Source: an uncultured SAR324 cluster bacterium
Lineage (GTDB): Bacteria > SAR324 > NAC60-12
NCBI GenBank assembly: GCA_905182865.1
Contig: CAJJCY010000002.1
Span: forward strand, 319,040-383,039
Reading direction: 5' to 3'
DNA length: 64,000 nt
Shown here piece after piece: positions 50,738 through 61,728 of this stretch. The position numbers and the translations under genes are program-made. Within the stretch, counting starts at the first letter, position 1, and every line of letters begins with the position of its first letter. The notes beneath the pieces were generated by a model that was not told the DNA's origin, did no database searches, and saw nothing but the letters and a program-made list of their open reading frames with translations.

Positions 50738-53157
50738 TTAAATTTTTAAATCTGTATCCAGTAATCCCTTCTCTTGCAACGTCTTAAAAATCTTGAACGG
50801 AGTAATAGGAATGTTCATGTGAGTAATTCCATATGGCTTAAGTGCATCGCAAATAGCATTGGCAATAGCAGGCGGAGCTCCAACAGTTGGTGACTCTCCA
50901 ACTCCTTTAGCCCCAATAGGATGATGTGGACTAGGTGTTATAGTATGCCCGGTTTCCCAGCTAGGAGACTCGACAGCAGTTGGTACCAAATAATCCATTA
51001 AGGTGCCATTGAGTATATTTCCGTCATCATCATACAACAATTCTTCATACATCGCTGGCGCTATCCCTTGTGTTAAGCCGCCATGTACTTGCCCTTGTAC
51101 AATCATAGGATTGATGATGTTTCCACAATCATCGATGGCCACAAATCGTCTGACATTTATCTCAAAAGTATCCGAATCAATATCTACTACGCAGATATAT
51201 GCGCCATTGGGAAAAGTTAGATTTGGTGGATCATAATAATGTGTAGCTTCAAACCCTGCTTCCATCCCTTGAGGATGGTTAGTATAGGCTGCAAAAACAA
51301 GTTCCTGAATGGTTTTGGATTTCTCCGGAGCTCCTTTAACAGAAAATTTTCCCGGTTCCCATTCCAAATCATCTTCACTAACTTCTAATAAATAAGCTGC
51401 AATTTTTTTGGCCTTATCTCTCAGTTTTCTGGCGGCCATAGCTGCGGCAGCACCTGCTGTTGGTGTGCTTCTACTGGCATATGTTCCTAGTCCATAAGGA
51501 GCGGTATCTGTATCACCTTCCTCGACTTGAATGTTTTCGGCTGGAATGCCTAATTCTTCCGCAATAATTTGAGCATAAGTCGTCTCATGACCCTGCCCCT
51601 GAGACTTAGTGCCAAACCTGGCAATTGCCTTGCCTGTAGGGTGGACTCTAATCTCAGCGCTGTCAAACATTTTAATTCCAAGGATGTCGAAATCTTTAGA
51701 CGGACCCGCTCCAACAATTTCGGTAAAGGTTGAGATACCAATACCCATGAGCTCACCCTTTTTTCGTTTCTCTACTTGTTCTTCCCTTAAACCATCATAA
51801 TCGATAGCCTTCATGGCCTTTTCAAGGCCAGCTTTATAGTCACCAGAATCATATTCCCATCCAGTCGGAGATTTCCAGGGGAATTGGTCTTTTTTAATAA
51901 AATTCTCAAATCTCAATTGAGCGGGGTCTTTACCAATTTTCAAAGCCAAGGTATCCACTACAGTTTCAATGGCATGAACAGCTTCCGTCACACGGAATGA
52001 GCAACGGTACGCAACACCTCCGGGAGGTTTATTAGTGTAAACCGCGTCTGCTTCCATATAGGCTGTGTCATAATCATAAGAACCTGTACCAATTGAAAAC
52101 AATCCTGTTGGGAATTTGGAAGGGTTTGCTGATGCATCAGTATAGCCATGGTCTGCCAAAACCTTAAATCTTGTTGCCTGGATCTTTCCTTCCTTGGTAG
52201 CTGCAATCTCAGCCTTAATATGATAATCTCTGGCGAAAGAATCGGCTTGAAGGTTTTCACTTCTATCTTCTACCCATTTTATCGGTACTCCAGTCAAAAA
52301 TGATACCGCAATGGCAATTACATAACCCGGATAAATAGGTACTTTTCCACCAAATCCACCACCAATATCTGGCGAAACAACGCGGATCTTATGCTTCTGT
52401 CCCGCATGGCCTGCCACCAATAGTGAAGCAACAGTTCGTACAACATGTGGGGCCTGGAAGTTGTCCCGTGCATGTGAGGTGTTAGCTTGCCGTTTACTTT
52501 GTCCAGTGCTGGCTACCGAGCCACAAGGCTCTAGCGGGCAGGGATGTGTATACGCGGAATGTGCATTGTCTCTTCAACGGTGACTTCGGCTTCTTTGAAT
52601 ACCTTTTCTGTTTTTTCCTTATCACCTACTTCCCAGTGCCAGATATGGTTGTCTTTATGGGAGCCGACAAGGGGAGATTTACCTTCTTTATCAGTTCTTA
52701 AAATCGGTGCATCGGCATCCATAGATTTATGCGGATTCATGAGCGGTTTCATAGGCTCATATTCTACTTTCACCGCTTCCTTTGCGTCTCTTGCGATATA
52801 TCGGTCGGTTGCAATAACCGCCGCAACTTCTTGGGATTGATACATTACTGTATCTGTAGGCAATACCATTTGGGTATCTGACATTAAAGTAGGCATCCAG
52901 TGGAGGTCATATTTTTCCAGGTCTTTGCCAGTTATTACAGCAACCACACCAGGAATTTCGAGGGCCTTGGAAGTGTCTATACTTTTAATCTTTGCATAAG
53001 CATAAGGACTTCTTACAATATCCATATGAAGCATGCCATCTAGTTTAATGTCATCTACATAGTTTCCTTTGCCCTGAATGAAGCGATCATCTTCTTTTCT
53101 TTTGATGGAATGTCCCATTCCACCAATTTCCTTTGATGTTTTACATTTCTGTATCAT
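50738..53157 (-). pseudogene. coxL: CO dehydrogenase large subunit, form I, with indels
   Basis: The xanthine-oxidase-family molybdenum subunit, about 800 residues if joined. N-terminal part (52531-53157): GGMGHSIKRKEDDRFIQGKG NYVDD. C-terminal part (50738-52420): VVSPDIGGGFGGKV, then AYRCSFR (about 51993-52013), the motif specific to form I, CO-oxidising CoxL, and later GVGESPTVGAPPAIANAI. Between them (52420-52532) three one-base shifts are needed to read PLEPCGSVAS, DKVNGKLT and FQAPHVVRTVASLLVAGHAG. Such clustered compensating indels suggest sequence error or recent decay. Forms the CODH heterohexamer with CoxM and CoxS. Confidence 0.9.
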
Positions 53158-53176
53158 AATTTTTTAACGGTTTGGG

Positions 53177-53674
53177 TTATACAAATTTTGGTTCAGTCGA
53201 TGGCAATTCTGCGCCTCGTATTTTGGCGCTTGCATACTTAATGGCACTCACAATATTGTTGTAACCAGTGCAGCGGCAAAGATTACCTGAGATGCCCCAG
53301 CGGATCTCATCTTCCGATGGATTAGGATTTTTTTCCAACAATTCGACCGCTCTCATCATCATTCCCGGAGTGCAGAACCCACAGTGAAGGGCATGGTTCT
53401 CCTTGAAGCCTTCCTGGATAGGATGCAAGCCTTCAGCAGTAAGAAGACCTTCTACCGTCGAAATCTCTTTTCCATTGACCTGAACGGCTAAAATGGTGCA
53501 TGATTTTGCTGACTTACCATCTATTAATATAGTACAAGCACCGCAACTTGAGGTGTCACAACCAATGTGTGTCCCTGTAGAAGAAAATTTTTCTCGAATA
53601 AGATGTACCAGCAATGTTCTTGGCTCCACATCGGCTGTCATCTCGGTTCCATTTAATTTGATTTTTATTTCCAT
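53177..53674 (-). CDS. coxS: CO dehydrogenase small subunit, 2Fe-2S
   Basis: A 165-residue iron-sulfur protein. The plant-type 2Fe-2S site is in [22 protein letters not shown], and the second cluster is in [10 protein letters not shown] and [13 protein letters not shown]. Length and motifs match CoxS of form I CODH, which carries electrons from the Mo centre to FAD. It lies between coxM (22 bp) and coxL (19 bp). Confidence 0.95.
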   Translation of the reverse strand: MEIKIKLNGTEMTADVEPRTLLVHLIREKFSSTGTHIGCDTSSCGACTILIDGKSAKSCTILAVQVNGKEISTVEGLLTAEGLHPIQEGFKENHALHCGFCTPGMMMRAVELLEKNPNPSEDEIRWGISGNLCRCTGYNNIVSAIKYASAKIRGAELPSTEPKFV

Positions 53675-53696
53675 AATTATTTGATTGTCAGGGTTA

Positions 53697-54563
53697 TTAA
53701 TTAGCTCTTTCCATTGCCTTAATGATCATTCGTTTGGTTAGAGTTTTTACAATTCTGCGTTTGTAGTCTACAGATCCTCTTAGGTCATCCGAAGGCTTAC
53801 AATCCTCGGAAGCATATTGTGCTGCATTTGCTATGGCCGCGTCATCTAATTTGGTGCCAATTAAGGCCTGTTCAGATCTTTCAGCCTTGAGAGGAGTTGG
53901 ATTAACATTTGTGAGACCAATTCCAACTGCAGTACAGGTTCCGCTGTCATCCAACGTAATATTTACGGCAACCCCTGCGGTGGCATAATCACCTACTTTT
54001 CTTTCGTTCTTATGATATGAATTGCCATTCTTTCCGGATGCATTAGGAATCCTGATTGCAGTTAAGATTTCGCCTTCCTGGACTGCTGTCGTATAGAATC
54101 CCATGAAAAACTCATTGATGGACACCCATCTGGATTCGTTTTGACCGGTAATTTCAACTTCGGCATCCAGCGCAATCATTACCGCTGGGTGATCATTTGC
54201 TACATCCCCATGCGCCAGATTTCCACCAATTGTACCCCAGTTTCTCACCTGAGGATCAGCTATAAGCTTAGCAGCATCCAGAAAAATTGGAAATTTTGCA
54301 GCTACAATGTCAGATTCTTCTAACTCTACTTCTCTGGTCATTGCACCAATTATTAGGTACTCGCCTTCTTCTTTTACATAAGACAATCCAGGGATATTGT
54401 TAATATCAACTAGGTGTTCGGGCTCTGCAAATCGGAGTTTCATCATGGGGATCAGGCTATGTCCTCCAGCGAGAATTTTAGCTTCATCACCCAATTCGTT
54501 CAGCATTTTCAATGCCTCATCCAATGTAGAAGGAGCACTGTATTCAAATGATGATGGGATCAT
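53697..54563 (-). CDS. coxM: CO dehydrogenase medium subunit, FAD-binding
   Basis: A 288-residue flavoprotein: [41 protein letters not shown] (FAD pyrophosphate site AGGHSL), then [21 protein letters not shown]. This is the CoxM/XdhB FAD fold. It is first in the minus-strand operon coxM-S-L-G-D-E-xdhC. No element copy precedes it. I see no convincing promoter in the 580 bp upstream. Confidence 0.95.
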   Translation of the reverse strand: MIPSSFEYSAPSTLDEALKMLNELGDEAKILAGGHSLIPMMKLRFAEPEHLVDINNIPGLSYVKEEGEYLIIGAMTREVELEESDIVAAKFPIFLDAAKLIADPQVRNWGTIGGNLAHGDVANDHPAVMIALDAEVEITGQNESRWVSINEFFMGFYTTAVQEGEILTAIRIPNASGKNGNSYHKNERKVGDYATAGVAVNITLDDSGTCTAVGIGLTNVNPTPLKAERSEQALIGTKLDDAAIANAAQYASEDCKPSDDLRGSVDYKRRIVKTLTKRMIIKAMERAN

Positions 54564-55147
54564 AATGTGTTTAGCTTAGTGATTAATAATTTAAAATATT
54601 TTAAGCCCCTTATCAGGACGTAAAAATTCAACGCGTAGTTATTATTGATTCTCTTTGACATAAAAAAAGTAGGTTACTAATTCCAAGCAACTAAGTCAAG
54701 GTATTATTAACTAATTGACGAAATAGAAGGATCATACGAAATTGCAACTATACATAATGGGCATCCAAGTAGTATTATATGGGGCTGGTAAGGATGTGGA
54801 GGGTGACTTACTGGTGGTGCCATCTTTCACAGCATCTACGCAGAAATGCGACTAGCTACTTGCAGTTCCTGCATCTCAATCCATCATCCACCGCAACATT
54901 CTTTTGTATCCCATTTTACTCCTCAATTAATCCTTTGCACCGTCTTAAAATTAATATACCGGCAACATAAAAGTATCATGGGTGTAAGAGCAAGATCTTT
55001 ACTCAACAAAACAACTTCAAAAATAATTCGGAGATACAACGATCTTCAGGTAGCAGAGTAAGCTTTCTCACTGCGGGGGGCACAAGAGGTACATCTAAAT
55101 GTTGACCATGCATACCGGCGAACAACACGCGGTTGATCAAGAAAAGA
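54564..55147. other. Spacer between cox and amidase genes
   Basis: It should hold the cox promoter. A TTGACT on the minus strand near 54718 is the only candidate -35, without a clear -10. Short ORFs here have no start site or family and I do not trust them. No element copy. Confidence 0.4.
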
Positions 55148-56478
55148 ATTAGTTAATCAATTTACGTAAAAGCCAGTTTGCAGTGCGCAGCAGACGGGCA
55201 TCATCATTTTTTGCTCCCACAAGCTGGGTGCCAATCGGCATTCCGTTTTCGCCATGGAAGACAGGGTATGTTAAGCGCGGGGACACCGCAGAAAGTCCAA
55301 ATAGTACAGAAAGACGGATCGCCGGTATTATCTAGGCCAATGGGGGCCTCACCGGAAACAGATGGTGTGAGAATGGCATCATATTCCTGGAACAGTCCTC
55401 CCAGAATGTCATCCAAAACAACCTGCTGCGACATTGCCTGGTGGTAAGCAACGGCTGAATAGCTCATCCCACGTTCAATCTGACTACGTAAAGAATTACT
55501 TAACAGGTCTTTTGCTGATTCGTATTCATGTTCATAACTGTAGGCGAGATCAGCTTCCATAATGATTTTATGGTGATCCAGCACATGTCCGAATGATGGT
55601 GATAATTCGATTTCCTCAACATTCTCACCCAGTGTTTCACATAGTTCTTCATGTGCGCCTTTGCACATTTCATCGGCCCGGTCCCAGACAGGCGTTTTTA
55701 CGAACCCGATTTTAGGTGGAGAGGGAGGCTCTTCAGCGGCAACAGATATTAGGGATGTTGTGGCGCGAAGAAATGTTGTAGCAGAGTCGGTTTCGTCATA
55801 ACCTGCCAGCACCTGTGTCAGTAGGGCAACATCATCCGTTGTACGGGCAAAAACACCCAACTGATCTAGAGGGAGTGATTGTTGAAGAACGCCACTGCGG
55901 GGAATCATCCCGAACGAAGGCTTGAAGCCAAACACACCGCAAAACGCCGCTGGACGGATGATGGAGCCATTAGTCTGGCTACCCAGTGCAATCGGAACCA
56001 TGTATGATGCGACAGCCGCCGCGGATCCGCTGGATGATCCGCCTGGTGTGCGGTTTGGATCATGAGGATTTTTTGTTTTCCCCGGTGCATAAGTTGCCAG
56101 TTCCGTAGTGACCGTTTTACCCATGATAACCGCTCCGGCCTGGCGCAGACGACTAACCACCCAGGCGTCCTTGAACGGAACACGTCCGGAATGTATAGGC
56201 GTACCCAATTCTGTAGGAACATGTGCTGTGTCAATGATGTCCTTGATGCCTACTGGAATACCGTGTAACTGCCCTATGGGGTCACCAGCCTGACGTATAA
56301 GATCAAGCTTGCGAGCCTGTTCCAGGGCATAATCGGGGTTCAAGTACGCCCAGGCCTCGATTTCGCCATCAATCTGATCTATCCGCTCAAGACAAGCTTG
56401 GACTAATTCTTCGGATGTAATCTCGCCTTTTTGGATTTTGTCGACTGCCTGAGTCGCAGATAGATCGTTTAGTGACAT
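55148..56478 (-). CDS. Amidase-signature-family hydrolase, C-terminal frameshift
   Basis: Start Met at 56478 (MSLNDLSATQAVDKIQKGEI); the frame is open further into the preceding gene. Catalytic Ser-cisSer-Lys triad: Lys in GIPVGIKDIID, cis-Ser in GGSSSGSAAAVA, Ser in GSQTNGSIIRPAAFCG. Near 55265 a one-base shift is needed to change NIPCLPWRKRNADW into FHGENGMPIGTQLVGAKNDD and reach the stop at 55148. About 443 residues. Hydrolyses an amide or imported amino compound; it ends the TRAP operon, so its substrate is probably the imported solute. Confidence 0.85.
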
Positions 56479-56492
56479 ACTGAGTAAGCCTC

Positions 56493-56693
56493 TTACTTCT
56501 TTTTGCGGAGGCAGGAATCCCAAAAGTCATAGAAGACTAGGGGTAGTACCACAAAGCAGATAACCCAGAATGGAAGTCCGCCCCAGAATCCTGCAGCTCC
56601 GGAAGATATGCTTTCGGCCAGACCGAGAACAAATACGGCTATGAGTATTGATCCGATTAACCCTGATATTTTTTCATAAAATACTTGTTTCAT
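56493..56693 (-). CDS. Small membrane protein of the TRAP operon, 66 aa
   Basis: Two hydrophobic helices (LIGSILIAVFVLGLAESI and GGLPFWVICFVVLPLVFYDF W) and a basic end LRKKK. It lies between dctM and the amidase gene. Too small for a TRAP subunit itself; possibly an accessory membrane protein. No family recognised. Confidence 0.6.
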   Translation of the reverse strand: MKQVFYEKISGLIGSILIAVFVLGLAESISSGAAGFWGGLPFWVICFVVLPLVFYDFWDSCLRKKK

Positions 56694-56728
56694 AACTTTA
56701 GTACTCCATTAAATATGTTATATGGGAA

Positions 56729-58076
56729 TTAAGGAATATATTTTCCAAACAGGTAATCAGGAAGCCAGAGGGCTATCTCCGGGAACTGATACATCAGGAC
56801 CATGATTCCTATGACTATGGCCAAGTATGGCATAATGCCTCGAAAAATATCCATCAGTTCAATTTGGTCTCCCAAAACTCCTTTCAGATAATAGGCGGAC
56901 ATAGCCATAGGGAGGAGTTAAAAAAGAGGTTTGTAAATTTATAGCCATCAAAACTAGAAACCACACCATAGTTGGTAATATGATAGGAACAACGATCAAC
57001 ACAATTGGCACCCATTCCAGTGGCCAGCCAAGAAGAAATATTATGATCTGCGCCAGAATCAGGAACTGCCAAGGAGCAAGGTCAAACCCTAAAATGAAAT
57101 GCTCAATGATTTCGTGTCCGCCCAGATAGGAGAATACGGAAGCAAAGGTCCATGAACCTACGAACAGCCAGCAAACCATCGCTGTCGCTTTTGCCGTCAG
57201 ATATACCGAATCCTTGAGCATTTCCCAACTGAATGATCGGTATATAACCGCCAGTCCGAGACCTCCAGATGCACCCATGGCCGCTGCTTCTGCCGGTGTT
57301 GCCAATCCACCAAGGATGGATCCCAGTACCAGCATGATAAGTGCTGTCAAGGGGACAAAAGAGGTCAAGAGTTGCCAGTAAACAACACGCCGTGGTGGTA
57401 CATCTTCGTCACGTGGTTTTGGTGCAATCGACGGATTTAACATAACCCTGATAATTACGTAGATTATGTATGAACCAGCCAGTAATAGACCCGGAATCAT
57501 TGCTGCCGCATACAAACGCAACGGCGATAATTCAGCGATGGCGGCATAGACGATCAGCATGATGGATGGTGGAATCAGTATACCAAGCGTACCTCCAGAG
57601 CAGATAACGCCGGCAGAAAAGCTTTTGTCATAATTAGCTTTAATCATTGCCGGAAATGCCAACAACCCCATCAGGGTTACAACGGCACCAACGATACCGC
57701 TTGCCGTTGAAAACACGGTGCAGGTTATTAAGGCAGCTATTGCCATGGATCCGGGAAGATTTCGCGCAGCCATCTGCAGAGAGTAGAAAAGCTTATTGAC
57801 GATGTTGGCACGCTCAACTACATAGCCCATAAACAGGAACAGCGGGATCGCAACTAGCGTATCATTTTCCATCACTGAATAGGTATTCTGATTCAGCAGA
57901 TAAAAAATATTATTGTTGAAGGCATCGCTTATTGTCTGAATGCTACCGGCATCAAGATAAGCATAATATCCAAAGAAAACACCCATCGCCAACAGAGTGA
58001 AGGCAACTGGGAATCCTAACAGCACCATCACTATGAACGAGGATAGCATCAAAATTGCGACTTCGGGATTTGTCAT
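56729..58076 (-). CDS. dctM: TRAP transporter large permease DctM, C-terminal frameshift
   Basis: A multi-helix inner-membrane permease: MTNPEVAILMLSSFIVMVLL GFPVAFTLL, SGIVGAVVTLMGLLAFPAMI, GGTLGILIPPSIMLIVYAAI AELS and LLGWPLEWVPIVLIVVPIIL. The frame fails near 56895 (YGYVRLLSERS instead of the normal end). Shifting one base restores AYYLKGVLGDQIELMDIFRG IMPYLAIVIGIMVLM down to FGKYIP at 56729. About 449 residues when corrected. Works with DctQ and the periplasmic DctP to import a carboxylate-type solute using the Na+ gradient. Confidence 0.9.
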
Positions 58077-58121
58077 AAGAAGAGATGTTTCTTTATTACA
58101 GTTAAGGTTGTGAATACAAAA

Positions 58122-58697
58122 TTAATCAATTTTTACTCCACTTACCTTGTCCTTCAGAATATCTTCCGTTTCCCGAGAATCTTTCAGGCGTGGTAGCCAT
58201 TTATTGTTTTTCATCGCCAGATAGCAGCGCATGCATTCAGCTAAGCCCTGAACAATGAACAACCCACCTGCCAGAGGGATCAGTGTTTTAAAATAATAAA
58301 TTTGAATTCGGGCAGGACTGTTCCAACTGACTTCTTTATAACGCCATGAGTCTGAGGCAATTTCCCATCCGAACCAGAACAATGCGAGCATGCCTGGGAA
58401 AAAGAAGAGGATATATAAAGTAAAATCCAAGCGGGCCTGCCATCGCACCGAAAACAACCGGTACACAACATCGCCGCGCACGTGACTGTCTTGGGCGAGC
58501 GCATAGGGCCCTGCCATCAAAAACAACGCCCCGTACATCTGCACCATCATGTCAAACGCCCAAACCGTAGGCGAGTTTAGGACGTAACGGACGAAGACCT
58601 CATATGACACAGAGAGCGTAAGGATAAGAATACACCATCCAAAGGCGCGCCCCACCCATATATTAATACCTTCGATCCCATGAACTAATTTTGTCAC
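58122..58697 (-). CDS. dctQ: TRAP transporter small permease DctQ
   Basis: A 191-residue protein with four helices: GWCILILTLSVSYEVFVRYV, MYGALFLMAGPYALAQDSHV RGDV (the conserved H-V-R-x-D of DctQ), LDFTLYILFFFPGMLALFWF GW and TLIPLAGGLFIVQGLAECMR. It partners DctM, which starts 45 bp downstream. Confidence 0.92.
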   Translation of the reverse strand: MTKLVHGIEGINIWVGRAFGWCILILTLSVSYEVFVRYVLNSPTVWAFDMMVQMYGALFLMAGPYALAQDSHVRGDVVYRLFSVRWQARLDFTLYILFFFPGMLALFWFGWEIASDSWRYKEVSWNSPARIQIYYFKTLIPLAGGLFIVQGLAECMRCYLAMKNNKWLPRLKDSRETEDILKDKVSGVKID

Positions 58698-58724
58698 TAC
58701 TGTGCCCCTTCAAGATATGCAAAA

Positions 58725-58752
58725 TCCGGGGGCCGCGATAACGGCCCCCGGA
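58725..58752 (-). terminator. Strong intercistronic hairpin between dctP and dctQ
   Basis: TCCGGGGGCC and GGCCCCCGGA pair perfectly over 10 bp around an 8-base loop, then TTTTG on the minus strand. The position, just 3' of dctP and before dctQ, is usual for partial terminators that let the binding protein be made in excess. Confidence 0.8.
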
Positions 58753-58769
58753 CTTAAATTGTGTTAAAA

Positions 58770-59909
58770 TCAACCAAAGTAATGATTATAAGCCAGCTTA
58801 TAATCAGGTTGGTTCAGGTTCAGGTAGCCCATAACGCTCTTGGCATATACCTTCTGGCTTTCAATTACTTTAGCAAAGAAAGCATCTTCACCTGAAATTC
58901 GATCCACCACAACATCCCACGCCTTCATTTGATCTTTCATTACTGAATCAGGCGTGCGGTGGACATTGACTCCATGATTTTCCTTGAGCTTAATCAGGTC
59001 ATCAGCGTAACGAAGGGTGTTGTGCCAGTAGAAGTTCGAGTTCTCCGCTTCAGAAGCGTATTCCAGAATCGCCTGTATCTCCTTCGAAAGAGAATTGAAT
59101 TTCTTAGAGTTGAAAGTGACCTCGAAGCATTCCTGGGACTGGTGGAAGCTAGCCATGTGATAGTGCTTGGAAACATCCTGCATACCGAAGTCTTTGTCTG
59201 AAGTCGGATTGTTGAACTCGGCAGCATCAATAAGACCGCTCTTCATAGCCGGCTGAATTTCACCACCCGGGAGCTGAACAACAGACATACCCATTTCACT
59301 CATAACGTCAGCCGCCAAGCCAACGGTACGGTACTTAAGCCCCTTCATCTGGGAAGATCCTCTGATCTGTTCCTTGAACCAACCCAGCGGTTGTGCCGGC
59401 ATCGGGCTGTTGAAGAAGCTGACCAGGTTAAGGCCCAGGCTACCCATCAGTTCGTTGAACAGTTCCTTCCCGCCGCCATAATGAATCCAGCCGAGCATTT
59501 CCTGCGCAGACCAGCCAAAGCATGGGCCGGTACCGAACAGTGACGCTGCCGGAGACTTGGAATACCAGTACGCAGGTACATAGTGAGCACCATCAAGAAC
59601 ACCACGGTGAACGGCATCCTGCATCTGGCTGGTTTTTACAACTGAGTTAACAGATAACAGATCGATCTTCAGATCACCCCCGGCCATTTTGTTGACTCGA
59701 TCGACATAGCTTTTTGCATTCTCAAGAAAAATCCCACCACCCCAGGCAGCCTGAACTTTCAGGACCGTAGCGGCTTTGGCTATATGAGGTGAAGCGAAAG
59801 TGCCAGCTGCAACCGTACCTGCAGCTATGGCAGTGCCCCGCATGAACTTACGTCGCGTTACGACATCTTTTTTAACTGATTTTACATCAGTTGCTATTTT
59901 TTTCAACAT
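58770..59909 (-). CDS. dctP: TRAP transporter solute-binding protein DctP, Tat-exported
   Basis: Start Met at 59909 (MLKKIATDVKSVKKDVVTRR KFMRG). VTRRKFMRG is a twin-arginine signal, then GTAIAAGTVAAGTFASPHIA KA before the mature domain VLKVQAAWGGGIFLENAK. TRAP family blocks are GWIHYGGGKELFNELMGS, MKGLKYRTVGLAADVMSEMG and AEFNNPTSDKDFGMQDVSKH. This is the TakP-like subset that binds alpha-keto or other carboxylates as dimers, so a 2-oxoacid ligand is plausible but not shown. Confidence 0.9.
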   Translation of the reverse strand: MLKKIATDVKSVKKDVVTRRKFMRGTAIAAGTVAAGTFASPHIAKAATVLKVQAAWGGGIFLENAKSYVDRVNKMAGGDLKIDLLSVNSVVKTSQMQDAVHRGVLDGAHYVPAYWYSKSPAASLFGTGPCFGWSAQEMLGWIHYGGGKELFNELMGSLGLNLVSFFNSPMPAQPLGWFKEQIRGSSQMKGLKYRTVGLAADVMSEMGMSVVQLPGGEIQPAMKSGLIDAAEFNNPTSDKDFGMQDVSKHYHMASFHQSQECFEVTFNSKKFNSLSKEIQAILEYASEAENSNFYWHNTLRYADDLIKLKENHGVNVHRTPDSVMKDQMKAWDVVVDRISGEDAFFAKVIESQKVYAKSVMGYLNLNQPDYKLAYNHYFG

Positions 59910-60270
59910 ACATCTTCTCCATTTATCAGTTAAACCCGGAGAGTTCTGCACATGACCGGATTAGAATTTGCAGATACTGAAAAGACCCCTCAGAGGACCA
60001 AGATAGCATCTCGATGGGGGATTTAGTTAAATCTATGCAGGCCCCATTTTACTTTAGACTTCCTCTTTAATCCCTTCAGCTTTGAATTATTGAAACTATA
60101 AAAAAAATCTTGAAATACTAAAAAAAAACCATGTCTATTCTGAAGAGCTGATTAATAACAAAGAAAATAAGGAGGCAGTAAAAAATAATATTAATTTTAA
60201 AGAAATCATGATTTTTGTTTTATTTTGCAAATAACTGATTTAACAGAAAAAATGTTTTGTTAGTTTTCTG
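59910..60270. other. Spacer upstream of dctP
   Basis: No ORF. It presumably holds the TRAP operon promoter, since the dehydrogenase lies 361 bp upstream on the same strand. The part 60050-60240 is very AT-rich. I see no clear -35/-10 pair or riboswitch. Confidence 0.35.
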
Positions 60271-61236
60271 TCAGGCGACTCTGTCTTTTGGCTCGCGACC
60301 TGCAAAATAAGCATCCAAATTATCAAGAGCTCTAAAGCCCATTGCATCCCGAGTTTCAACGTTAGCACTGCCGATATGGGGTAACAAGAACGTATTGGGT
60401 AATGCCGCAATTTCCGGGTTACCGCCGGGTTCGGTGCGATAAACATCAAGCCCTGCTGAGGCTATCTTGCCTGACTTCAATGCGTCTACCAGTGCGCTTT
60501 CATCTACAAGTGCTCCGCGCGCAGTGTTGACGATAATTGCACCATCGGGCAATCGGGCGATCCGTTCCGCGGATAACAGATTGGCGGTCTCCGGGGATGC
60601 AGGGCAGTTGAGAGACAAAACATCGCTGACGGGTAGCAGGTCCTCAATAGAGTCGTGATAAATGGCGCCTTGCTCATTCGTTTCGGCTAACCGGTTACGG
60701 TTGCAATAGTGTATTTCCATCTCAAATCCCCGTGCCCGTTTTGCTACGATTTGCCCCACGCGGCCCATGCCGATTATACCTAAGCGTTTTCCCGTAATGG
60801 CGCTGCCGACCATGAATGACGGGCTCCAGTCACGCCATGAACCATCCCGCATCATACGCTCGCCTTCGCCGGCACGCCGCGCCGCGCCCAGCATCAGTAA
60901 AATAGCAATTTCCGCCGTTGCATCACTGAGTACGTCGGGTGTATTGGTCACAATGATACCACGCTTGCGAAACTCCTCCAGGTTACAGTGATCGACCCCA
61001 ACCGAAAAATTAGCAACTATTTTCACACTGTTCGGCAGGCGTTGAACCACATTGGCGGTAAAATGTTCTGTGTGGCATGGCAGGATAGCATCAGCTTCCT
61101 GAGCCAATTCAATCAATTCATCCGAAGAATACAGGGCATCATCAGGATTTAGGTGGACGTTGTAATCCTGTGCAAGTCTCTTTTCGACTGCGTCAGGGAG
61201 TGTACGGGTGGCAAGTACTTTGGGTTTGGAAGACAT
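60271..61236 (-). CDS. D-2-hydroxyacid dehydrogenase (glyoxylate/hydroxypyruvate reductase type)
   Basis: A 321-residue NAD(P)-dependent enzyme from the Met at 61236 (MSSKPKVLATRTLPDAVEKR). The nucleotide motif is GKRLGIIGMGRVGQIVAKRA. Catalytic Arg lies in NTARGALVDE, Glu in LDVYRTEPG, His in LPHIGSA. It interconverts 2-oxo- and D-2-hydroxy-acids. Directly upstream of the TRAP genes, it fits uptake and use of a hydroxy- or oxo-acid. G+C is higher than the window average. Confidence 0.9.
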   Translation of the reverse strand: MSSKPKVLATRTLPDAVEKRLAQDYNVHLNPDDALYSSDELIELAQEADAILPCHTEHFTANVVQRLPNSVKIVANFSVGVDHCNLEEFRKRGIIVTNTPDVLSDATAEIAILLMLGAARRAGEGERMMRDGSWRDWSPSFMVGSAITGKRLGIIGMGRVGQIVAKRARGFEMEIHYCNRNRLAETNEQGAIYHDSIEDLLPVSDVLSLNCPASPETANLLSAERIARLPDGAIIVNTARGALVDESALVDALKSGKIASAGLDVYRTEPGGNPEIAALPNTFLLPHIGSANVETRDAMGFRALDNLDAYFAGREPKDRVA

Positions 61237-61443
61237 GAAAAATCCTTTTTGATTATAGAGAAATGCGATGAACCGGTACTCAAACATCATGATAACACTT
61301 CACTTGCCGAATTTTCAAGGCTTCTGATTTATTCCATGCTTCAAAATTTTTTCTGGAACTCAAGGTTGAGCTAGATGCATATAATGTGTGAGTGTCTTCT
61401 GTTTTTTGCTAAATATTTTCAAATTCATTCTGTCTGTTTAGAA

Positions 61444-61616
61444 CTATTTTTGAAAATGTTTGCCATTAAAGTGTGAAGAATCGTTTAGGAGATCAATCCG
61501 CTCTTCAAGAGGCTCCACTCCAAATTCATGGTCTTGTAAAATAAAATATGCGATAGCAAACAATCCAATAACAATAATGGCAATAGTGGAAACACTATAA
61601 ATTAAAATTTTTTCAT
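61444..61616 (-). pseudogene. Small membrane protein, one base missing in an A-run
   Basis: The ATG at 61616 is followed by AAAAAA and stops at once. With one more A it reads MKKILIYSVSTIAIIVIGLF and on to FILQDHEFGVEPLEERIDLL NDSSHFNGKHFQK, about 57 residues. A single membrane helix and a short charged tail. Length variation in a homopolymer suggests a sequencing error. Function unknown. Confidence 0.55.
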
Positions 61617-61728
61617 ATGTGATATTAATCCTTTATTTATTCTTTAAGTAATGAATAATATCCTTAGTTCTTCAATTAGTTGGATGTTTGTGGAGAGTTT
61701 CTGACTGAAATTTCAGTTGGATGTTTAT

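Noticed and set aside
54779..55061. Two overlapping plus-strand ORFs in the cox-amidase spacer
   Set aside because: No ribosome site, unlikely composition, no domain pattern.
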